From positions 3,410,001 to 3,474,000 of the forward strand of contig NZ_CP192063.1 of assembly GCF_050942425.1 (NCBI RefSeq): a stretch of DNA of 64,000 nucleotides, in the 5' to 3' direction. Positions 40,247 through 50,600 of this stretch are shown one piece after another (position 1 is the first letter of the stretch; the number at the start of each line of letters is the position of its first letter). The notes beneath the pieces were generated by a model that saw nothing but the letters and a program-made list of their open reading frames with translations, searched no databases and had not been told where the DNA came from. Source of the stretch: Actinoallomurus sp050942425. GTDB lineage: Bacteria > Actinomycetota > Actinomycetes > Streptosporangiales > Streptosporangiaceae. The position numbers and the translations under genes are program-made.

Positions 40247-40380
40247 GCCCTTCTCGGTGTGCCCGGCGAAGGTCGCGGTGACGCCACGTCCGGCGGTGCG
40301 GTCGCCCGATGCCCGGCCGCGAGCGTCATGGTCGGTGTCGGATGGGTGAACGATCACCGTCGCTTTGGTTAACGATCTTG

Positions 40381-40394
40381 TGGGAGCGCTCCCA
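40381..40394. promoter_or_regulatory. CebR/CelR-type operator
   Basis: TGGGAGCGCTCCCA, a perfect 14-bp palindrome identical to the box bound by LacI-family cellobiose regulators CebR (Streptomyces) and CelR (Thermobifida). It lies 74 bp upstream of the protease ATG in the only promoter-sized gap there. Confidence 0.85.
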
Positions 40395-40468
40395 GATTGA
40401 TTCGATCATGAAAACCGTACGGTTGCGTATGGTGATGTCGCGGATTTCATGATCATTTGGGAGGACGC

Positions 40469-41494
40469 ATGCCACAACGTCGTAAGGCCATCATGTCCGT
40501 ACTGACCGCGGCCATGGTGTCGCTGGCCCTGGGGACCGGGCAGGCTCGGGCCGATACGTCGCCCGACGCGGCGGCGTTCGCGGACGCGGACCAGACCCCG
40601 GCGGAGATCCAGGCCTACTGGACACCGGAACGCCTTCGCACGGCCGACGAAGAGTCCACCCCGGCCCCCGAACCCGACGATGAGGGGACCCCCACCACGA
40701 CCCCTGCCTCGACGATGACCGACAGCGGCACGGGCAGCGCGCCCCCCTCCGCCCTCACGCGGGACGCCGACGCGCTGACGCCGTTCTCGCAGTCGAAGGT
40801 CTGGTCCGCGCACGGTACGGGGCCGGCCGCCATGATCGGCAAGCTCTACTTCACCGACCACGCGGGAGAGCGTCACTTCTGCACCGCGACGGTGATCAAC
40901 TCCGACAACCACAGCACCATCTGGACCGCCGGGCACTGCGTCACCGACGGGCACAAGCACTGGTACTCCAAGTTCCTGTTCGCGCCCGACTATCACGACG
41001 GAAAATGGCCGTACGGGACGTGGGCGTGGACGAAGGTGGCGGCTCCGAACGGCTACCACGACGGGAAGAGCCGGAGCTTCGACATGGCCGCGATCGCCCT
41101 CGCCCCGAACTCCGCGGGCCGCAGGGTCGGTGACGTCGTCGGATGGCAGGGGTACAAGTTCGGCAAGGCCTACGACCAGACGGACTGGTCCGACGTCCGC
41201 TCCTTCGGCTTCCCCGAGAACACCCATCCCTCCAGATCCGGGATCAGCTCCGCCGACCTGCGGTTCTGCGTCGACAGTAAGACGTACCGCGAGAGCCTCT
41301 TCCAGGTCATCGACTGCGACATGGGCAGCGGCTCCAGTGGCGGCCCGTGGCTCGAGGACCTGGACGTCTCGCGCGGCTGGGGCTACCTCATCGGGCACAA
41401 CAGCCACCACACCGATGCCGGTATGGCGACGGAGCGCAGCCCCTGGCTGGACAACGCCGCGATCAATGCCCGCGACGCGGTCCGCCGCGCCTGA
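40469..41494 (+). CDS. Secreted trypsin-like serine peptidase
   Basis: 341 residues from ATG 40469 (GGGAGGA upstream). A Sec signal peptide (MPQRRKAIMSVLTAAMVSLA, then LGTGQARA before DTSPD) is followed by a Pro/Thr-rich propeptide-like stretch to about residue 105. The peptidase S1/V8-like domain has His in IWTAGHCV, Asp in SFDMAAIAL and Ser in GSGSSGGPW. It is probably exported and activated outside the cell. The promoter carries a cellobiose-type operator, so expression with cellulolytic genes is plausible. It ends before a 44-bp palindrome and lies between 24-bp direct repeats. Confidence 0.93.
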   Translation: MPQRRKAIMSVLTAAMVSLALGTGQARADTSPDAAAFADADQTPAEIQAYWTPERLRTADEESTPAPEPDDEGTPTTTPASTMTDSGTGSAPPSALTRDADALTPFSQSKVWSAHGTGPAAMIGKLYFTDHAGERHFCTATVINSDNHSTIWTAGHCVTDGHKHWYSKFLFAPDYHDGKWPYGTWAWTKVAAPNGYHDGKSRSFDMAAIALAPNSAGRRVGDVVGWQGYKFGKAYDQTDWSDVRSFGFPENTHPSRSGISSADLRFCVDSKTYRESLFQVIDCDMGSGSSGGPWLEDLDVSRGWGYLIGHNSHHTDAGMATERSPWLDNAAINARDAVRRA

Positions 41495-41513
41495 AACGAC
41501 GCCGCAACACCCT

Positions 41514-41557
41514 CGCCGCTCGGCGGCCTCCACGGCCGTGGAGGCCGCCGAGCGGCG
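41514..41557. terminator. 44-bp perfect palindrome, likely bidirectional terminator
   Basis: A perfect inverted repeat with no spacer (centre between 41535 and 41536), 22 bp per arm, begins CGCCGCTCGGCGG. It lies between the convergent protease gene and the giant toxin-like gene. Confidence 0.8.
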
Positions 41558-41671
41558 CCGGCGGAGCCACCTGAAGGGTCCTGTCCCCCTCGCCTTCGAC
41601 CGGAGGTCCTGACCCGTCCGCTCGGCGGTCCATCGGGATGGTGGTGGGGTCCCCGACACCGTTCTCCGCCA

Positions 41672-44600
41672 TCAGTTCGGCCCACCGGCCTTCAGCGGGC
41701 GGTCGCCGCCTTGGGTGCCGCCGTTGGTTCCGGCGTTGGGGTTACTTTCGTTGGAGGTGTCGCCTCCGCCGTTGCTGCTCTTGCCGTTGTCGTTGCCTCC
41801 GCCGTTATTGTCCTTGCCGTTTCCACCGCTGTCGTTACCTCCGGCATTGTTGTCCTTGCCTCCGCCGCCGCTGCCGTGCCCATTGCGGTTGTCGTTCTCG
41901 CTCCCGCCGCTGTTGTCGCTATTGTTCGAATTAGACTGACTCTTTTCTTTGTGGTTCTTCTTATAGGATTTAATATCAAGATGTGCAGCATATCCGCCAT
42001 GCTTGCCTTGGTCGTCTTTATTGCTCGAACCGTCGCCTGTGGGATCGCTGCTGCCTTTGGTGTCTTGATTTCCACTGCTGCTGTTGACGCTACTGTCTAG
42101 CTCATCGTGACCGTTGTTTTGGTGTTTGTCGTCCTTCTGGTTTGCGGTCGCGGTGTCGTTGCTGTTGCTGTTGCTGTTGTTATCACCGGCGGTGCTTGGG
42201 CGCTCCCCGCCGCCGTACTGGCCGGCGATGAGGTTCCCGTTGCCGTTGTTGTCATTTCTGGTGGTGCTTTGGTGCTCGCCGCCGCCGTATTGGCCACCGA
42301 TGAGGGTGCTGTTTTCGTTGCTGCTGTTGACGCTGCTGCCGAGCTCATCGTGGCCGTTGTTATCCTGTTTGTTGTCCTTCTGGTTTGCGGTCGACTCGGC
42401 GGCGCTCAGTTCGCTTGGGGTTCCCGAGTGAGGGACGGGTTGGGTGGTGGGTCGCGTACCAGTGCCGCTGACGCCGTTGTCGTTGTTGGTGTCGATGCTG
42501 GCACCGTTGTTGGACATATAGCCATCGCCGTTGGCTGTGACGCAATGGTTGCCATGGCATCCACTGTTGCCGTGGCCGAGTTTGCTGACGAGATTGGGGG
42601 AGGTTGGTTGATTGCTGGTTGTAATTGTAGTTTCGCCGCCGCCGCTAAGTTGTTGCTGGACGGCGTCCTTGAGGCGGTTGTTGGCGACTTGCCGCTGGTC
42701 GTTAGCGACCCTCTGCTTTTCGGTCGCCATGGACTGGGCGCAGCTCGGGTTCTTCTGGCAGGCTTTGTCCTGGATGTTTCTTTGGGCATCGACCGTCTGA
42801 TCGACGTAGGCGGTGGAGTCGGTGCCATCGGTGTTAGCCGGGTCGCCCAGGTAGTGGTTCTTCTGGTTCGGATCCGGCGGCATGTTGGTGGTGACGTCCG
42901 ATTGCGCCTGGCCGGCGGCGATTCCCTTTTGCTGCTCGGCGGCAATCTTGGCGGCGGCCTCATCCAGGCGCTTGGCGTAGGCCTCGGGTGATTCCCCGAC
43001 GTAGGGCCGGATGTTGTTCCTGGCCCAGATCAAAGCGTTGAAGCGATCGGTCTGGTAGGTGTCGTTGGCCGAGTTGAAGTATTGCGTCACCGTTGAGTTG
43101 ATCTTCGCCCCGACTGTATCCGCCGAACCGGCGGACCCGTTGCCGCTGTACCAGATCTTGCCGTTGCCGTCGATCCACACGTTGTAGCCGGCGTCCTTCA
43201 GCGATTTTACGGCCTTTTCTTTGGCGGTCTCGAACGTTTGCCCTTGCGCCTGCTGCTGGGACTGGTTGATCTGGTCGTTCAGGACGGCCAGGTCCGTTGC
43301 CTGGCTCTTGATCTGGTCCAGCTCCATGTTCAAGGATGCGGCCTGGGCGATCGCGGCCTGGTCGTTCGGGTCTTTCGCGTTGAAGAACCCGTCCTTGTAC
43401 GTGATCGACCCACCGGTGAACGGCAACATCGAGGGGCTCAGGTCCGCGGCACTAGCGCTGTTGACCGCGTTGGTGTTCTTGTTGAGCTGCGTCGTGATGT
43501 AATTTTCCAGGTTTGTGACGTTCTGGACGTTGCTGATCTTCGGGTCCCAGGTGTAGCCGTTGATCAGCCCCTGGTAACCGAGGGCGGATACGGTGGCGTT
43601 GTCGGCTTGGATGTTGTACAGCCCGGCCAGTTGGGATCGACGACCCTGTCGCTGCCACTCATAAATGAGCTGCAGATAGGGATCGGGCTTGCCGGTCCGC
43701 TTGTTGATCACGGCAGTAATCTTGCCGTTCTCGTATCGCGGTTGAGCGATTTCCGTCGGATCGGACCCGTAGGCTGCCTGTTCGTCGCTGATCTCCTGGG
43801 GGAGGGAGAGATCGTACAGGGTCTGCCAGTCGGCCTCCTTCTGCTTCTCGCACGCGGAATCACCGCGGCAGTCCCTGCCGGCGACCTGCAGCGCAGCCGG
43901 TTCATTGATCAATCGGTCGTACATCAACTGCGCTTCGCCTGGATCAGGGCTTGAGGTCAAACCCTGGCTAATGCCGCTCTGGATGGTTTGAATATTCTTG
44001 TCGACGACGCCTGGCTTCGTTCCCGAATAAGAAGCGATCAACTCGGCCGGGTCGCCGTTGTCCGGCGCGCCGGCGACCCGTGCATCGTTTCGTGCGAACT
44101 CCAGCATCTTGAGGTATGCCTGGACTCTGTTCATCACAGTGTCCCGAGTCGGATAACGGGACTCCTGATAGCGGGTAATCCCGTTGGCCAGCTCGTCGGT
44201 GCCCAGCCCCGCCACCCCGGCCAGCCCGCCAGAGACCCCGGTCTCGGTCTCGTTCAACCCCGTCTCATCGGGCGTCGATGTCGTGGTCTTGGGCAGGTCC
44301 GCGTCCACCACGATCGGCTGTCTCGGCGCCTCTACGTCGGAGGATCGGACTACGGGCGGCTGCTCGACCACCCCGTTCACGATGATCGGTTCTTCGGGGG
44401 GAACGGTGTTCGACGTTTCACCCGACTCGTATGCGTTGTGCTGTCCGCCCTGACCGATCTTCTCCGTGGGGCGCTCGTCGGGCGCGGCACCGGACGATCC
44501 GGTCGAGGTGTCCTCGCTCGCGTCGCCGAATACGCGGTTGTAGTTCTTGAGCGCCTTCTCGAGCGTGTAGCCACCGGTCTCGCCCCGGTCGGTCGAGGAC

Positions 44601-47600
44601 ACGGACCTCGTACCGCCGTTGGTCCGGCCGCCGCCGGGGAGCGTGCAGTTGTGGACCAGGAGTTGGGCGGCGCTGACGTAGTAGTCGTGGTCGCCGGCGA
44701 CGGAGAAGTTGTAGACGGTGGTGGAGACGCGGCGTTCGGTCGCCCGGAGCAGTACGGCGGTCCCGCCGTCGCGTCGGGCGAGGTGGTCACCGGGGCGCAG
44801 GTCGCCGGCCGTCGTCCAGCCGCGTCCGGGGATCCAGAAGGGGTGGTCGGGGGTGACCTGGACGGTGACGCCGCCGGAGACGGTGAGGGTGAGCATCCGG
44901 GTGGCGTGGCGGTTGAACAGGGCGGTCACGCGGCGGAGTTCGGTGCGCCCGGTGGTCAGGCTGTGCGCCCAGACATGGTCTCCGACGCGGATGTCCTGGA
45001 TGGGCACGCTGCCGCGGGTGGTGGCCACGGGCGTACCGGCGGGGAAGCAGTTACAGACCGGCTGGGCCGCCTCTTCCTCCTCGGTTGTCGACAGTGGGGA
45101 GTCGCCCCCGCCGCGGCCGATGAGGCCGGTTCCGCCGTACTCCGGGTTCTGGGCGCCGTACGACGGAGACAGCGAGGTGAACCGGACGTAGCTTTCGCCG
45201 GTCTGGCCGCCGGTGGCTGGCAGCCGGGTGAACTGGACGTAGTTCTCTCCGCCGATCGATGAGGCGGGCAGGGACGATCGCGCCGACGTCCCCGGAATCG
45301 CCACCTCGCTGCCGTTCCACTGCGGGATCTCCGTCGTCGGAGTCGTGGAGGTGATCCGCGTCGTGGGGGCGGTCACCGTGGTCTGCGGGAGAGCGATGCG
45401 GCTCCCGGGAGCCGGGACGTACTCGGGAACGGCGGAACCCGGGGACGAGGGGGTGATCGGCAGCGTCACTCGCCGTCCGTCGGGGAGCGTCACCTCGACC
45501 GGCGTCTGCTGCGGCTGCGTACGGTACGGAACGACCTCGGGCGGGAGGGGCGGAGTGCCGGTCGAGATCGGCTGGGCGACCTCGTTCGTCTTGCCGGTAC
45601 CGATGGTCCGCCCCCCGGTGGCGCCCGTGTTCGGCACTGGCGTTCGGATCGCCGTGCCCCCGTCCACCTGCGGGGTGGTGACGATGGTGTGCAGCGTCGT
45701 CCGGAGCTGCTGTTCCAGGTCGTCGATGAGGCTCTGATCGGCCTGGTCGCCCTTGGCCCGTTCCTGCTGGATGCGGTGGATCAGGCTGCCGGCCTTCTGC
45801 AGGTCCGGATAGAGGAGCGGCCGTCCGGGGGTGATGCGCTCCGGCGTCAAGCGGCCGATCAGACTTGAGATCTCGTCGATCGAGACCGAGCCGGGATCGG
45901 TGTTCATCCGAACGTACAGCTCAGTGAGCCGGTCGAGCGCCTGCTGCCGGGCCGCCTCGGCGGCGTCGCCCTGGAGCGACGGGTCCGAGGCATCGGTGGC
46001 GTACTGACCGCCGTTGTCCCGGGCGTTCTCGAGAGCCTGGGCGATCTGCTGGAGCAGGCCCGCGATCTTTTTGTTGCGCGCCTGCCGCACGGTCGTGGAA
46101 TCGGACGGCAGGGCGGAGGCGAGTTCCTGCTCGATCTGCCGCATGATGTTCTGCACGTAGCCGGTGCGGTCCCAGCCCTGCCCGTACACCTGGGCGAAGA
46201 ACTGCCGGATCATCGCTACCTGCTTGGCGTCCGCTCGCGCGTCACCGAGGAACGCGACGCCGTCGCCGCCCACCACGATGATCGCGGACGGTATGCCCTT
46301 CTGGCCGGCCGTCTTCGACAGGGCGTTTCCGACGGACTGCGCCGACGCGCCGGACTTCGACAGGTCGACGACGATGCCGCCCAGCGGTGCGCCGTCACGG
46401 CTCGGCTCGGCCGCCAGTTCCGCGTACTTGGCGCGCAGACCGGAGGCGATCTTGTCCGGGGCGGCGGACGCCGGACGGTAGATGCCGTACCGGTCGCCGT
46501 CGATCACGAGCTCGGCGGCCCGGGATGAACCGTAGCGTCGCCGGACCGTGACGTCGCGGTTCGCGCGGGCGATGTCGTCGGCCACGTCGGTCACCGTCCG
46601 CGGGAAGGCGCGGCCGGTCTCGACCTTGGCCCGTACCGACCCGCCGGTCCCGGTCTTGGCCCGTACCGGCTGGGACGTCTCGCCCATCAACGCGGCGATC
46701 GCGTCGGGATCATCGCGCATCAGCTTCTTCAGCGCGTCGGCGGCCGCATCCGCGTTGTCCTGAGGAAGTACGACGGCGAACACGTCCCATTTCTGCTCGC
46801 CCTGTTCATCGGGCCCCTGCCGTACGCCGACCACGAAGTATTTGAGGTTCCGCGCGAGAAGCAGTTCGTTCTCATCGTTACGGCTCAACGTGCCGAGGTA
46901 CACCGCCGGTGTGCCACGCGGGACACGGAGATGGAGCCTGACCGGACGCGAGGGCGAGAAGACCTTGCCGCCGAGACTCGTCGACATGAATCCGGGCTCG
47001 TCGACGACGGTTCCCGCGAGAGCGTTCAAGGGCGCCCCGAACGCGCCGGCGGTCACGCTCCGTATCACGTCGATGTCCTGCGGTACCGGCCGGCGCCGCA
47101 TGATGCGATCCAGCGCCGCGGCCTTCCGCTTGAGCGCGATGCGCCCCCACGGCGACGAATTCCTCTTCCCTCTCAGGAAGTCATTCAGCTCGGCGAAGTG
47201 ACCTTCGGAGTAGTCCCGCAGCGTCTTTTTCTGGCCACCGGAAAGGCGGGCGAGTACGGCATCCCACGTCGTTTCGCCGAACTGAGGCGCGACCGACAGA
47301 CCACCGATCGGGGTGACAGCGGGTTTCGCCCCTCTGGGACTCGACACGGCGGACGTGGCGGGTTCGGTCGGCAGGAAGCCACGGTTGCGCGCGTTCTGTC
47401 CGGATGCCCTGACCCGGGTCGTCGGCGTGGCGGTGTCCTGGTCGGCGCCCGACTGCGGCGACGCTACCTGGCCGGAAGGAACGTCCGGGGAGTAGATCGG
47501 AGCGTTGACGCCCTTGAAGCCTTTGCCGAGAGGAACGACGAACGCGCTCTCGAAGGAGAGGTTCACCCCGGACAGGGCCTCTTTGAGGACGTCGACGATG

Positions 47601-50600
47601 GCGTCCAGGGGCGGCGATTTGATGCCGTGGGCCTCCAGCCACTGGGAGAGGCCCTCGGCAAGGGTGTTCGGGTTGTAGTCGACACCGGCGACCAGTTCGA
47701 GGGAGGGCTTCAGCTCGAACAACCGCGCCATCGCGTTGGGGGCGGAGAAGTCGAGCGGGAAGTCCTCGGCGACTTCGAAGGAGAGCTTGGCCTCGATGAC
47801 CGACGGCACCGACCACGCCTCCTGCTGGCCCGGCAGCCGGAACGCCAGCTTGAGCGGAACGTCGACCTTGGTGGAGACCTTCCGCTGACGGGTCAGCTTG
47901 CCGGACTGCGCGTTGTCGGAGCCGCCGCTGATGACCCACGGGCCGCGTTTGAAGGGGGACAGCTTGTAGGCGGACCACTTCTCCTGCCCGAGCTGCTTCT
48001 CCCACTTCAGCCCGAAGGAACTCTGGGTGTTCGCGACTCCTTCGAGTACGAAACCGACCTGGACGCCGCGGATCTCACCGACCTGCCAGAAGGGCGATTC
48101 CCCGATCTTCGTCTTGATCCGCGCGGCGTTGGGGATCTCTTCGACCTCGACCTTGTCACGCCGGTTGCGCAGCAGCAGGTAGAAGCCGCCGTCGACGGGA
48201 TCGCGGACGATCTGCACGCCCGCGGAACCCGTGACCCGGCGCGACCAGGCGATGATCGGCGCGGTGACCGCCTTGCCGGCGCCCTTGACGGTTCGCGCCA
48301 CCTTCCCGGCGGAGCCCGGTGCGGGCAGGGCCTTCGTGCTGCCCTCGCCCGGGTTCACGAGCGAGGTGTCGTACTGACGGTCCAGTTCTCCGGACGCGGC
48401 GGCGTCGGCGAGGTGGCGGTGGCCGTGGGGGATCCGCTTGGTGCGAGCCATGTACGGCAGGGCCCACTCCATCCCGAGTTTCTCCACGCGGGCGCGCCAG
48501 GTGCTGCCGCGGGCCCACTGATCCCGCTGGATGGCGCGCCATTGCGCGGATACCCGCTCCACCTCGCGGATCTGGGCCTGCCGAAGCCACCCGGCCTTGG
48601 CCTTCTTGCCGCCGGCAGAGGTGATCTTGTTGCCGAGGCGGATCAGTTCGTTCTCGGTCTTGATCTGCGCGTCGAGAGCCTTGTGCAGCCGGTCCGCCAG
48701 AGTGGAGATCGTCTCGGGTGGTGCGGGTGCCCCCTGCGCAGAGAACTGCGCGGTGCGAAGGGCCCGTTCGGCCGCAGCGGTCGCCTGATCGGCCTCTCCG
48801 AGCTTGGTGCGCAACGTGTCGAACTGACCGATCCGTCGTGCCAGATCCGTGTCGATGGGCGGCGTCGCGTTCGGCGACGAGCCCTGTTCACCGGCTCCGG
48901 TGGCGAGTGTTTCCGGACGTTCGGCGCTCGCACCAGAGCTTTGGGAGAGGAAGTCGGTGGGGATCAGCTCGATCTTCTTCAGCGAGTCGATCCGTGGCAG
49001 AGCGGCGAATCCGCCTCTCCCGCCGTCGACCTTCTGGCTGTCGAGGAACACCACGCCATTGGCGTCGTGGACGACGTTGAGGATGTGAGCGGAGCCGTCC
49101 TTACGCCACAAGGCGACCAGCGCACGGGCACCCTCACCGGCGCGCTGCATCTCTGCGACGATCTCGTCCCACGACGACACCGGGTGGACGCCCTGCCGTG
49201 ACACGATCTCGCGCTGCAGCTCATAGGCCCGCTCGCGGTCGGTGGCGTCGAACACCGGCGGGGCGGGAGCCGGATCACGGGTTCCGGTGGCCACTGCCTC
49301 GTCTGTCCCGATCGCGCAGTACAGGCAGTTCTGGTCGTAGCCGGAGGACGGCCGGTAACGTGGCGTGTTGATCTTGGCCAGGGCGGCGTAGTCGCGTTCG
49401 TACAGCCTGGCCAGCTCGTCCGGATCGGCCGACCCGTCGAAGATGGCCGGCAGCGTTCCGTCGGGCACCCGTGAGGCGGTCCGGCTCGACGACTGCCGCC
49501 GAAGCCGGTTCAGCAGGTTCTGCAGCCTGTCGGACGGAGACTTCCCGTCTGGAACCGTTGCGGTGCTCGGCACCGCCGGCGAAGCGACCGCCGGTACGGA
49601 GCCCTTTCCCTGATCGCCGGCCGGGGTGCCGCCCGAGCCCGACAACAGCCCTCGATAGATCCAGGAACCGCCCGCGTCGCGGACCATGTCCGCCCGGACC
49701 CGTGATGGGCTCGGCAGCGTTGCGTCCGGGACCAGTGTCCCCGTCTCGAAGGCGTCCGCCAGCGCGGCCACCTGGCCGGGCTCGAACACGGTGCCGCCGA
49801 CCCTCAGCCACACACCCGCGTCGGCGACACGGGCGACGAACATCTTCGCGGGCTCTCCCTCGACCCGGTCTTCTTGCGTCAGCCGACCCCACTTGCCCGT
49901 GCTCTCGATGCGCATCGTGGCTCGCCGGTGGATGGGATCGGCGGCCTGCCATCGCTCGAGCCGGGGCAGCTGTTTGATCGCACGTGTGTTGCTGGTGGTC
50001 GCGGCGGCCTTGAGCTCGTCGATGTGCAGTAGGCCGTCGGCGCCCATGTACAGCGCGTCGATCTCGGCGCCGCGCTGTCCGGCCTCCGCCCAGATCTCCA
50101 GTCCGGGAACGACGGTTCCGTCGATCACCACCGCCGGGCTCTTCTCGGTGCGTTTGAGACCGGCGTAGACGGTCGTGCCGGACTTCGCCTCATTCCGGGC
50201 GATCGCGCTGACCTCCCGGAGCTCGGAAAGGTGATCGACGCTCTGCAGCGTGTCCGCGACCAGGGAGGAGGCGCTGTCGCGGTCGATCCGGGCGATCCCG
50301 CCGGCCGCGTCCAGGGGGAGGTCGGCGATGGCCCGCAGTACCTCGTCGGTCTCGGCGCGGCGCTTGGCCGCATTCGGCGGCTGCGCCCGGGTGAGGAACT
50401 TCTGGAGAACGGGTTCCTTGATGTTGATCCGGGCCAGCACGGGCCGGACCGCGGCGAGCAGGGCAGCGTCCGCGTCCGCCGCGGTGGCGGTCTTCGGGGC
50501 CTCCCTCTTGATCCGCTGCGCGTACAGCTCAGTGAGGACCTGGTCGAGCGTCCGGCCGGGGCGCTTGCGCAGGTCCGCCAGGTATCGCGTCATGCGCCCG

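Larger units (their letters stand above)
40223..41612. repeat. 24-bp direct repeats flanking the protease gene
   Basis: CTCGCCTTCGACCGCAGGTC plus CTGA (40223-40246, end of the small his-operon gene) recurs at 41589-41612 with one mismatch (C to G). The two copies bracket 1.34 kb holding the CebR-type box, the secreted protease and a palindrome. This is the arrangement left when DNA inserts at the 3' end of a gene and regenerates it. Confidence 0.7.

Noticed and set aside
40406..41659. Antisense ORF opposite the secreted protease
   Set aside because: Shadow frame; the forward frame has a signal peptide and full catalytic triad.
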